A program made the translations under genes and the position numbers. The notes below the pieces were generated by a model, which was not told the origin of the DNA, did no database searches, and saw only the letters and a list, made by a program, of their open reading frames with translations. A stretch of 12,537 nucleotides of DNA from Syntrophales bacterium (lineage in GTDB: Bacteria > Desulfobacterota > Syntrophia > Syntrophales > UBA2210): positions 1 to 12,537 of the forward strand of contig JAUSPK010000217.1 in assembly GCA_030655735.1 (NCBI GenBank), given 5' to 3'. Numbering within the stretch: position 1 is the first letter of the stretch; each line of letters begins with the position of its first letter. Below, in pieces: positions 1 through 5,519 of this stretch.

Positions 1-154
1 AACCTGGTATGACTCATCCCGTAAGACACCGCGCCCCGACAATTATGTCGATCTTCGTTTAAAGCTTTCCCCATACGATCCTGCCGTTTTTACGTTATTT
101 TCACCCTGCCCTTGTTTTATTTCGACATTTTGTTCCTCCGGTTTGCATAAGCAT

Positions 155-224
155 AAGGGCAGCTATCGACATCTCAGCGATAGACGTACTTGAGTTACAA
201 CCACTTAGGGTAAAGTTTGCCCTT
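155..224. repeat. Nested inverted repeat (structured element)
   Basis: The arms AAGGGCA (155-161) and TGCCCTT (218-224) are perfect 7-base complements. They enclose a second perfect hairpin, CTATCG (163-168) with CGATAG (178-183). All pairs are Watson-Crick, so the strand cannot be decided. Read on the plus strand, the outer arm runs into TTTTAGTTTT, so it could act as a weak terminator. Read on the minus strand, it lies just upstream of a GGAGGA sequence and could be a leader of a leftward gene. It matches no riboswitch consensus I know. Confidence 0.4.
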
Positions 225-264
225 TTAGTTTTACTGGTACATAAATTGCTTATTTAGATAGACA

Positions 265-392
265 AGCAGATCGAAGTTAACCTCCTCCGATTTAAGCTTA
301 AACCCTGAAAAAGCCGGTTAAGGTGACCAGCCCCCATCTTGATCGGCGCATACCTCCTTCCCGGGAAGTCAAAAGCTTCCCGGGTTTTTTTT
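265..392 (+). ncRNA. Putative small RNA with anti-Shine-Dalgarno motifs
   Basis: The stretch before the terminator folds as a 13-bp hairpin: arm 313-325 (GCCGGTTAAGGTG) pairs with 335-347 (CATCTTGATCGGC), leaving a C-rich 9-base loop ACCAGCCCC. Three of its pairs are G-U wobbles that become mismatches on the minus strand, which points to a plus-strand RNA. Two unpaired CCTCC motifs, at 280-288 (ACCTCCTCC) and 352-359 (ACCTCCTT), are complementary to Shine-Dalgarno sequences. The second sits between the hairpin and the terminator. A weak promoter could lie at 230-259 (TTTACT, then TTAGAT), which sets the approximate 5' end. No open reading frame fits. The alternative is a cis leader or 3' UTR of an upstream transcript. 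The call is inferred from structure alone. Confidence 0.4.
360..392 (+). terminator. Strong Rho-independent terminator
   Basis: A perfect 9-bp stem, CCCGGGAAG (360-368) with CTTCCCGGG (376-384), has a 7-base loop TCAAAAG and is followed directly by eight T residues (385-392). It is a textbook intrinsic terminator on the plus strand. No protein gene ends upstream within the window, so it must terminate either a small RNA or a transcript entering from the left. Confidence 0.9.
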
Positions 393-540
393 GCATCCAT
401 TCCGGCACCCTTACACCCGTGAGAAAAACCAAGACTGTGGCACGATACCGCGCCCTGTTGCCCTTGAAGACAGGCGACTGTATGTGATAAGAGATACCAG
501 GTTTCGAGATGTCCAACAACGCCACAAGGTCCGGTCCGGG

Positions 541-1221
541 ATGAACCAGGATAGAACAATAGGAGAGGGAATCTATATCATAGGGGGCCCCGGTATCACG
601 CACGCCGAGGATGCGACCTCCTTTATTGTTGACTGCGGAGAAGAACTCGTCATGATCGATTCGGGGGCTGGCAAAACGGCGCACCTGCTCGTGGAGCACA
701 TAAAAGGCCTGGGGCTGGACCCGGAAGACCTGTCGACCTTGATTCTCACCCATTGTCACATAGACCATATCGGTTCGGCGCCCTATTTTATAGAGAGATA
801 CGGTTGCACGGTGATCACCCATGATCTGGATGCGGACGCCGTGGAGAGCGGTGATGCGGTAGCGACCGCCGCCAATCTGTACGGAACAATCTTTCCCCCG
901 ACGCGCATAGACACACGGCTTACCGGCGAGGAGGGAACCCTTTCCTTTGGAAGGGAGCAGCTCCACTGGATACATACCCCGGGGCACACACCCGGCTCAC
1001 TCAGCCTCTATTGCGACCGAGGGGGCGAACGCATCTTGTTCGGGCAGGACATACACGGCCCCTTTCTTTCCACCTTCGGTTCCGATATCGGCGCGTGGAA
1101 AAGATCCATGATGAAACTGCTCGACCTGGAGGCCGATATCCTCTGCGAAGGGCATTTCGGGATCTTCCGTTCTAAGAAACGGGTCAGGGCGTATATCACG
1201 GACTATCTGACACGCTACTGA
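541..1221 (+). CDS. MBL-fold metallo-hydrolase
   Basis: This is a 226-residue cytoplasmic protein of the metallo-beta-lactamase fold, a dinuclear metal hydrolase family that includes glyoxalase II-like thioesterases, lactonases and other esterases. The metal ligands are all visible: H71, H73, D75 and H76 in THCHIDH, H149 in HTPGHTPGS, D170 in FGQD and H205 in EGH. There is no signal peptide and no extra domain, and the substrate cannot be read from the sequence. The ATG at 541 is preferred because the fold begins within about ten residues (GEGIYIIGG). The longer in-frame reading starts at a TTG inside the T-tract of the upstream terminator and adds low-complexity, non-homologous sequence. A GTG at 484 is also possible. 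The ribosome-binding site at 541 is weak. The gene appears to be monocistronic. Confidence 0.85.
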   Translation: MNQDRTIGEGIYIIGGPGITHAEDATSFIVDCGEELVMIDSGAGKTAHLLVEHIKGLGLDPEDLSTLILTHCHIDHIGSAPYFIERYGCTVITHDLDADAVESGDAVATAANLYGTIFPPTRIDTRLTGEEGTLSFGREQLHWIHTPGHTPGSLSLYCDRGGERILFGQDIHGPFLSTFGSDIGAWKRSMMKLLDLEADILCEGHFGIFRSKKRVRAYITDYLTRY

Positions 1222-1250
1222 AGACGATGGACCCTTGACCGCCCAAGGAA

Positions 1251-1370
1251 CATTGAAGCTCCCCGCAACAAGTTGCGGGGAATCTCCTATTGTTAAGGAA
1301 AAGATTTGTTTTGTATTCGCTCGCTTACCCCGCCGCAAGCAGCGGGGAATGCGCTCGCTGTTCAATTCAA
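1251..1370. repeat. Pair of REP-like palindromic elements
   Basis: The gap between the MBL and HD genes holds two GC-rich hairpins in AT-rich surroundings. The first is CCCCGCAAC (1261-1269) with GTTGCGGGG (1272-1280). The second is CCCCGC (1328-1333) with GCGGGG (1342-1347), continuing past one mismatch to a GCAAGC tip. Both are followed by AAT. The second is bracketed by direct copies of CGCTCGCT (1318-1325 and 1352-1359). The whole unit is bounded by inverted ATTGAA (1252-1257) and TTCAAT (1361-1366). This composite layout resembles dispersed bacterial REP/BIME-type elements. Neither hairpin has a T-tract, so terminator function is unlikely. Confidence 0.65.
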
Positions 1371-1456
1371 TACCTGCGAAATGCCTGTCGGTTAAAAACA
1401 GCCTGGCATTTTATTTTCCTATCTGTTAGAAGAGCCATCGTAAAGGAGGGGTTTCT

Positions 1457-2062
1457 ATGCGGATACCGACGCGACAGGAGTGTTATCGCATCATGCATAC
1501 GATGGAGATGATGGATCATATCGTGGCCCATTCTCTTCAGGTCTGCCGCATAGCCCTCTTTCTCTCCGATTCCCTGGAGCCGGATCTCAACCCGGATCTG
1601 ATTCAGGCGGCCGCACTGCTTCACGACATCACCAAGACGAGGGGGATACAGACCCATGAAAATCACGCGCAGACCGGAAAACAGCTCCTCGTAGATATGG
1701 GGTATCCCGAGGTTGGAGACATCGTCGGGCAGCATGTCCTCCTGAACGAGTATTTCGCCTCCAAAGCCCCTACGGAAGCGGAGGTGGTCAATTACGCCGA
1801 CAAGCGGGTGGTTCACGACAAGTTTGCAACGCTTGCTGAGCGGATAGAATATATACTAGGGCGGTATGGAACAGAACCAGAACGCAGGGGATATATCCAC
1901 ATTCTCGGAGAAAAGACAAAAGAGCTGGAGGACCACCTGTTTCATTTCTGCCCCTTTTCTCCCGCACAGATGGAGGCCCTCCTTGAAACCGATACCTGTT
2001 CCATGGAGTTTTCAGACTACAGTAGAATAAATAACACCGGCAAGGCCGTCACAGGGCACTAG
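1457..2062 (+). CDS. HD-domain (HDIG-type) metal-dependent phosphohydrolase
   Basis: This 201-residue protein carries the HD-superfamily metal-binding pattern: H25 (VAHSLQV), the H56-D57 doublet in LLHDITKT, H93 (GQH) and D115 (NYADKRV). Residues 20-120 form the HD core, and H67 and H70 add further histidines between the motifs. HD proteins of this small stand-alone type act as phosphohydrolases on nucleotides or phosphate esters. The substrate here is unknown. The C-terminal 60 residues lack a recognisable domain. The start is well supported: AGGAGG (1444-1449) lies 7 bases before the ATG. The gene stands alone between the palindromic repeats and the oxidoreductase cluster, which has its own promoter-like sequence downstream. 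Confidence 0.8.
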   Translation: MRIPTRQECYRIMHTMEMMDHIVAHSLQVCRIALFLSDSLEPDLNPDLIQAAALLHDITKTRGIQTHENHAQTGKQLLVDMGYPEVGDIVGQHVLLNEYFASKAPTEAEVVNYADKRVVHDKFATLAERIEYILGRYGTEPERRGYIHILGEKTKELEDHLFHFCPFSPAQMEALLETDTCSMEFSDYSRINNTGKAVTGH

Positions 2063-2086
2063 TTGACTTTTTATGGCTCAAAATCC

Positions 2087-2115
2087 TTGACAAAACAGGA
2101 CCGGAGGCATAGGTA
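2087..2115 (+). promoter_or_regulatory. Possible sigma-70-type promoter of the oxidoreductase cluster
   Basis: A perfect -35 box TTGACA (2087-2092) is followed after exactly 17 bases by TAGGTA (2110-2115), a poor -10. Its position between the HD gene and the ferredoxin gene fits an operon promoter. Because the -10 is weak, either an activator is needed or the match is chance. The leader that would follow includes a small hairpin, GGTTC (2133-2137) with GAACC (2147-2151), and a 19-codon reading frame. Confidence 0.35.
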
Positions 2116-2130
2116 ACGACGGGTAATCGC

Positions 2131-2190
2131 ATGGTTCAACTTATTGGAACCGGAGAATCTACGAGAGCAGGCAATCCCAGAGCATCATGA
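2131..2190 (+). CDS. Possible 19-residue leader peptide
   Basis: An ATG at 2131 opens a 19-codon frame (MVQLIGTGESTRAGNPRAS). Its TGA at 2188-2190 overlaps the ATG of the ferredoxin gene in an ATGA junction, the arrangement typical of translational coupling. The ribosome-binding site is weak (GGGT about 8 bases upstream). The peptide has no run of one amino acid that would suggest classical attenuation. The overlap could easily be chance. It is recorded because the ferredoxin gene itself lacks a clear ribosome-binding site. Confidence 0.2.
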   Translation: MVQLIGTGESTRAGNPRAS

Positions 2191-2426
2191 CTATGAAACC
2201 AAAAAAAGGCAGGATCGTAATCGACAGCAGGCTCTGCAAGGGCTGCTATCTTTGCGTATCGGTATGCCCGAACGAATGCATCGGTATTTCTGAAGAATCG
2301 AACGAAAAGGGGTATCACCCAGCCAAAGTCATTGGAACGAAGGATGCTAATGATCGCGCATGCACGGGTTGCACCCTCTGCGCGGTTATCTGCCCCGATA
2401 TCGCAATAGAGGTCTATCGTGGATAA
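2187..2426 (+). CDS. 2-oxoacid:ferredoxin oxidoreductase delta subunit (2x[4Fe-4S] ferredoxin)
   Basis: This 79-residue protein is a bacterial-type dicluster ferredoxin. The first cluster motif is CKGCYLCVSVCP and the second CTGCTLCAVICP, giving eight cysteines in two CxxCxxCxxxCP sets. It has no membrane or export signal. It is followed by the alpha, beta and gamma genes, so it is the delta (KorD/VorC-like) subunit that passes electrons from the TPP site to free ferredoxin. Its TAA overlaps the GTG start of the alpha gene by 8 bases. The start is uncertain: ATG 2187 and ATG 2193 are both possible and neither has a strong ribosome-binding site. Conserved sequence begins soon after (GRIVIDSRLCKGC), so either start gives a complete domain. 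Confidence 0.9.
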   Translation: MTMKPKKGRIVIDSRLCKGCYLCVSVCPNECIGISEESNEKGYHPAKVIGTKDANDRACTGCTLCAVICPDIAIEVYRG

Positions 2427-3498
2427 GAAGCTACTGATGAGGGGGAGTCAGGTAATCGGTGAGGCGGCCATACGCGCCGGATGCCGTTTTTACGCGGGCT
2501 ATCCCATAACACCGCAGAATGAGATTCCTGAATTCATGTCCGGCGCGATGGCCGATCTGGAGGGCGGCACCTTTATCCAGGCAGAAAGTGAGATTGCCGC
2601 CATCAATATGGTGATCGGGGCATCCATGGCGGGAGCACGGGCAATGACCAGTTCATCCAGCCCGGGGATAAGCCTCAAACAGGAAGGCATATCCTTTCTG
2701 GCGGCGCTGGAACTTCCCGCGGTCATAGTGAATGTTATGCGGGGCGGCCCCGGTCTCGGGAATATCGCCCCCTCCCAGGGAGATTACTTCCAGGCCACCA
2801 GGGGGGGTGGACACGGCGACTATCGCTCCATAGTCCTGGCTCCGGCCCATGGGCAGGAACTGGCCGACCTTACCAGGAAGGCCTTTGAATACGCTGACAG
2901 ATACCGGACGCCCGTTATGATACTGGCCGATGGCATGATGGGCCAGATGATGGAACCCGTTGTTTTTCCCGACCCAATCAACCTGGACGAATTGCCCCCC
3001 AAGCCATGGGTCCTGGATGGGGCACAGGGAAGACCGAGCAGGATAATCAAATCCCTGATCCTCGACACGGTGGAGATGGAAGAGCACAACTGGAAGCTCG
3101 ACCGAAAGTACAAGATCATCTCGGGTGAAATTCCCCATGCGGAAACGTATATGACGGAAGATGCCAAGCTCGTGGTCGTCGCCTACGGAACCGCCGCGCG
3201 GATAGCCAGGGGCGGCATCAAGAGGGCGCGTGAAATGGGGCTCAAGGTAGGACTCCTGCGGCCGGTCACCCTGTGGCCCTTCCCCGATCGCGCCATCAGG
3301 GAAATGAGCAGGCTGGTCAAGGATTTTATGGTTTTTGAGATGAATACCGGGCAGATGATTGACGATGTACGGCTCTCCCTGGAGGGGAGAAGCAACGTGC
3401 ACTTCTATGGTCGCCCGGGGGGAATCGTCTCCACCCCAGATGAGATAGGCAAGGCAATCAGCAGCCTGTATTACCGGCAGCATCTGAAAGAGGATTAA
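2419..3498 (+). CDS. vorB: 2-oxoacid:ferredoxin oxidoreductase alpha subunit, VorB type
   Basis: This 359-residue protein is the alpha subunit of a CoA-dependent 2-oxoacid:ferredoxin oxidoreductase, which oxidatively decarboxylates a 2-oxoacid to acyl-CoA. The pyrimidine-binding domain I opens with GYPITPQNE (27-35), and MTSSSSPGISLKQEG and RGGPGLG follow. The transketolase C-terminal-like domain II covers roughly 240-345. The PQNE form and the SSSPGISLKQEG block match proteins annotated as VorB (3-methyl-2-oxobutanoate dehydrogenase), so a branched-chain 2-oxoacid is the best guess. 2-Oxoglutarate (KorA) cannot be excluded, because these subfamilies are close and their annotation is unreliable. 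The start is GTG, inside the end of the delta gene. Length is normal for an alpha subunit of four-subunit enzymes. Confidence 0.92.
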   Translation: MDKKLLMRGSQVIGEAAIRAGCRFYAGYPITPQNEIPEFMSGAMADLEGGTFIQAESEIAAINMVIGASMAGARAMTSSSSPGISLKQEGISFLAALELPAVIVNVMRGGPGLGNIAPSQGDYFQATRGGGHGDYRSIVLAPAHGQELADLTRKAFEYADRYRTPVMILADGMMGQMMEPVVFPDPINLDELPPKPWVLDGAQGRPSRIIKSLILDTVEMEEHNWKLDRKYKIISGEIPHAETYMTEDAKLVVVAYGTAARIARGGIKRAREMGLKVGLLRPVTLWPFPDRAIREMSRLVKDFMVFEMNTGQMIDDVRLSLEGRSNVHFYGRPGGIVSTPDEIGKAISSLYYRQHLKED

Positions 3499-3501
3499 TA
3501 G

Positions 3502-4245
3502 ATGGAAGAACTTGTCTTTACCAGACCGCGATACATAAAAAAGGCTCCCTTCCACTACTGTCCCGGGTGCGGGCACAGCATCATCCACCGGCTGGTGGCC
3601 GAGGTTATCGAGGAGCTTGGAATAGGAGAGAAAACGATCGGTGTACCGCCGGCCGGATGCGCGGTCCTCGCCTATGACTATTTCGACGTGGACATGGGGG
3701 AGGCCCCCCACGGAAGGGGCCCGGCGCTGGCCACCGGGATAAAACGCATTCTCCCCGACAGAATCGTCTTTTCCTATCAGGGGGACGGGGATATCGCCGC
3801 CATCGGAACCTCCGAGACGATCCATACCGCAAACCGGGGTGAGAATATTACCGTTATCTTCGTCAACAACAATTGCTACGGGATGACTGGTGGGCAGATG
3901 GCCCCAACGACCCTGCTCGGCCAGAATTCCACTACTACACCGGGGGGGCGCGACGAAAATCGTGACGGACCCCCTATTGATCTGAGCGAAATGCTGGCAT
4001 TAGTCAGGGGAACCGTCTACATAGAGCGAACCGCGGTGAATTCCATACGGAACATACGGAACACAAAGAAGGCGATTACCAAGGCCTTCAAGGCACAGAT
4101 AGCGGGCCTGGGGTTCTCGCTTGTCGAGATTCTCTCCCCCTGCCCTACCAACTGGAAGATGTCTTCTACGGATTCGTGCCGGTGGATTGATGAGAGCGTT
4201 ATGCAGACCTTTCCCCTCAAGGTCATAAAGGATGAGATAGGTTAA
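3502..4245 (+). CDS. 2-oxoacid:ferredoxin oxidoreductase beta subunit (TPP-binding)
   Basis: This 247-residue protein binds the pyrophosphate end of thiamine pyrophosphate and magnesium. The TPP signature runs from GDGD (94-97) to NNNCYGMTGGQ (122-132). The N-terminal YCPGCGH (19-25) is typical of beta subunits of this family. There is no C-terminal ferredoxin extension, which agrees with a separate delta subunit. It pairs with the upstream VorB-like alpha subunit to form the active site. Three bases separate it from the alpha stop, and AGAGGA about 7 bases before the ATG is a good ribosome-binding site. Homologues are annotated variously as KorB, VorA or thiamine pyrophosphate-dependent enzyme. 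Confidence 0.92.
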   Translation: MEELVFTRPRYIKKAPFHYCPGCGHSIIHRLVAEVIEELGIGEKTIGVPPAGCAVLAYDYFDVDMGEAPHGRGPALATGIKRILPDRIVFSYQGDGDIAAIGTSETIHTANRGENITVIFVNNNCYGMTGGQMAPTTLLGQNSTTTPGGRDENRDGPPIDLSEMLALVRGTVYIERTAVNSIRNIRNTKKAITKAFKAQIAGLGFSLVEILSPCPTNWKMSSTDSCRWIDESVMQTFPLKVIKDEIG

Positions 4246-4809
4246 ATGGGATTAGCTCGTATGAAGAAAACCGTCTTTGCCGGATTCGGGGGACAGGGCG
4301 TCCTTATGATGGGCTACGTCTTTGCGGTGGCCGCAATGCGTGACGGCAGAGAAGTAACCTATCTGCCTGCCTACGGAGCAGAGATGCGGGGCGGTACGGC
4401 AAATTGTACGGTCGTTGTCTCGGATGAGGAGATCTTTTCCCCCGTGTCATCATCCCCCGATTTCGCGGTCATTATGAACAAGCCGTCTCTGGTGAAATAT
4501 GAGGGGGTAATGAACGGGGGCGGCACCATCTTTCTCAATTCAAATCATGTCAGCAGAGAGCTGACCAGGGACGACCTGACCTCCATACGGATACCTGCCG
4601 TCGAGATCGCGAAGGAACTGGGGAGTGAACGTGTCGTCAATATGATTATGCTGGGGGCATTTGCAGCCCACACCAGGATGACATCTCTTGACTCGATCAT
4701 GAATGGGCTCTCCGAGATCGTGAAGGACACCAAGGCCTCCATCATGAAGCTGAATCGCAGGGGCCTGGACAGGGGTGCTGAATATATTCTGAAGGGGGAT
4801 TCGAGGTGA
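4246..4809 (+). CDS. 2-oxoacid:ferredoxin oxidoreductase gamma subunit
   Basis: This 187-residue protein belongs to the pyruvate/ketoisovalerate oxidoreductase catalytic (gamma) family. The opening block GFGGQGVLMMG and the PAYGAEMRGGTANC segment are the conserved signatures of this subunit, which helps to bind CoA and shape the alpha-beta interface. Its ATG directly abuts the beta stop codon (TAAATG). A second ATG at 4261 would remove five residues and begin at MKKTVFAGFGGQG, closer to the family norm, so the exact start is open. It completes a delta-alpha-beta-gamma set, and its end overlaps the ACT-domain gene in a GTGA junction. Confidence 0.92.
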   Translation: MGLARMKKTVFAGFGGQGVLMMGYVFAVAAMRDGREVTYLPAYGAEMRGGTANCTVVVSDEEIFSPVSSSPDFAVIMNKPSLVKYEGVMNGGGTIFLNSNHVSRELTRDDLTSIRIPAVEIAKELGSERVVNMIMLGAFAAHTRMTSLDSIMNGLSEIVKDTKASIMKLNRRGLDRGAEYILKGDSR

Positions 4810-5237
4810 AGACGGTAAAACAGATCGAACTCTGGCTGAAAAACATACCGGGGCAGCTCTCCGATGTCAGCGACATATTGAGTGATAACAGGGTTAACAT
4901 ACTTGCCTGTTGCTATGCGACAACGCGGGAAGAGGAGGGTCTCTTTTATTTTGTTGCCAACGACCCGAACAAGGCGATGAATGTGTTAAAATCAGCGGGG
5001 TACAAGATAAAGACAAAACAGGTCATAGCATGCGAGATACCGAATCACCCCGGTGGAATTAATGTTGCCTTAAAGCTTTTAAAAAAGGCACATATCAACC
5101 TCGATTACATATACCCCTGCATGGGCACAGGGGCCATCACCGTTGTCATACTGGGCCTGGGACAGGTAAAGAAGGCCTTGAAGATTATGGAAGATAACTG
5201 GATAAAGGTATGGGGTGATGACCTCTACAATATATAA
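4806..5237 (+). CDS. Tandem ACT-domain protein
   Basis: This 143-residue protein consists almost entirely of two ACT-like regulatory domains, about residues 3-68 and 70-143. The first has the typical beta-turn start QIELWLKNIPGQLSDVSDIL. The second repeats the pattern as VIACEIPNHPGGINVALKLL. ACT domains bind amino acids at dimer interfaces and control enzymes allosterically. No catalytic domain is attached. The GTG start overlaps the gamma stop by four bases and is preceded by AAGGGGG, so it is almost certainly translated with the oxidoreductase. A role in sensing a branched-chain or aromatic amino acid and tuning the enzyme or its genes is inferred from position only. Confidence 0.85.
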   Translation: MKTVKQIELWLKNIPGQLSDVSDILSDNRVNILACCYATTREEEGLFYFVANDPNKAMNVLKSAGYKIKTKQVIACEIPNHPGGINVALKLLKKAHINLDYIYPCMGTGAITVVILGLGQVKKALKIMEDNWIKVWGDDLYNI

Positions 5238-5519
5238 TGGTTTTCCCGCCCGGAAGGCGAGAGGGGTGTGAAATACTGCTGTTTCGGCCGATGCTACACA
5301 TAACCGGCCCATCACGCTATGTATCCCTTTACATGAAGAATTATATCCCATTTTGACCCCCAAAACCCTTTACAAGAAACGTCGTCGGTGTTAGCCTTAC
5401 GGCATCGGCTTTTAAATACGAATGATCCGACAACTTAGAATCAGCTTTATGTGGCGACTGTTCGCCAGGGCGTGAACGATTTCGCATTTTCCATATCAGG
5501 AGGGATGAATACCCATACC
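5238..5519. other. Intergenic region upstream of purM
   Basis: No gene is visible in this 282-base gap. It contains a direct repeat, CCCTTTACATGAA (5325-5337) and CCCTTTACAAGAA (5366-5378), with starts 41 bases apart. It also has a long-range inverted repeat, GCCGATGC (5287-5294) with GCATCGGC (5402-5409), the second followed by TTTT. A small hairpin, CGCC (5247-5250) with GGCG (5256-5259), follows the ACT gene but lacks a T-tract. One weak promoter reading is TTTACA (5369-5374), then 17 bases, then TAGCCT. The region presumably carries the promoter of the pur cluster. A purine-repressor operator was not recognised. Confidence 0.4.

Larger units (their letters stand above)
1..540. other. Non-coding region upstream of the MBL-fold gene
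   Basis: No convincing gene is visible here. The first 250 bases are AT- and T-rich, unlike the neighbouring genes. There is a nested inverted repeat at 155-224, a putative small RNA at about 265-392 ending in a strong terminator, and 148 bases between that terminator and the first gene. A weak promoter-like pair for that gene is TTGAAG (464-469) followed by an extended -10-like TGTGATAAG (483-491), which is only suggestive. The left edge may also hold the 5' end of a minus-strand gene starting at 74 (24 codons, open to the edge), but this is too short to support. Confidence 0.6.

Noticed and set aside
1..74. Possible minus-strand gene start (MGKALNEDRHNCRGAVSYG)
   Set aside because: Only 24 codons are visible before the edge and the ribosome-binding site is short (AGGA). 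It needs flanking sequence and is not claimed.
2..196. Plus-strand frame open from the left edge to a stop near 194
   Set aside because: It is AT-rich, has codon use unlike the neighbours and shows no recognisable motif.
201..226. c-di-GMP riboswitch, from GGGCAAAC on the minus strand
   Set aside because: The remaining conserved elements of the class I aptamer (ACGCAAAGCC and the tetraloop-receptor layout) are missing.
342..359. Fragment of 16S rRNA 3' end (ACCTCCTT)
   Set aside because: Only the anti-Shine-Dalgarno core matches. The surrounding bases do not follow 16S rRNA, and no other rRNA sequence is present.
391..540. Longer N-terminus for the MBL-fold protein starting at TTG 391
   Set aside because: The TTG lies inside the terminator T-tract, and the added 50 residues have no family similarity. 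The fold starts normally after ATG 541.
298..987. Minus-strand open frame of 229 codons opposite the MBL gene
   Set aside because: It is antisense to a protein with complete metal-binding motifs, and its translation shows no domain. Its last 17 codons follow AAGGAGGT, but with no usable spacing.
1261..1347. Palindromes as terminators of the MBL gene
   Set aside because: Neither hairpin is followed by a T-tract; both are followed by AAT. Their composite layout fits a repeat element better.
2653..3825. Minus-strand open frame of 390 codons across the alpha/beta genes
   Set aside because: It is antisense to two well-supported oxidoreductase subunits. Such frames are common opposite GC-rich genes, and the translation has no domain.
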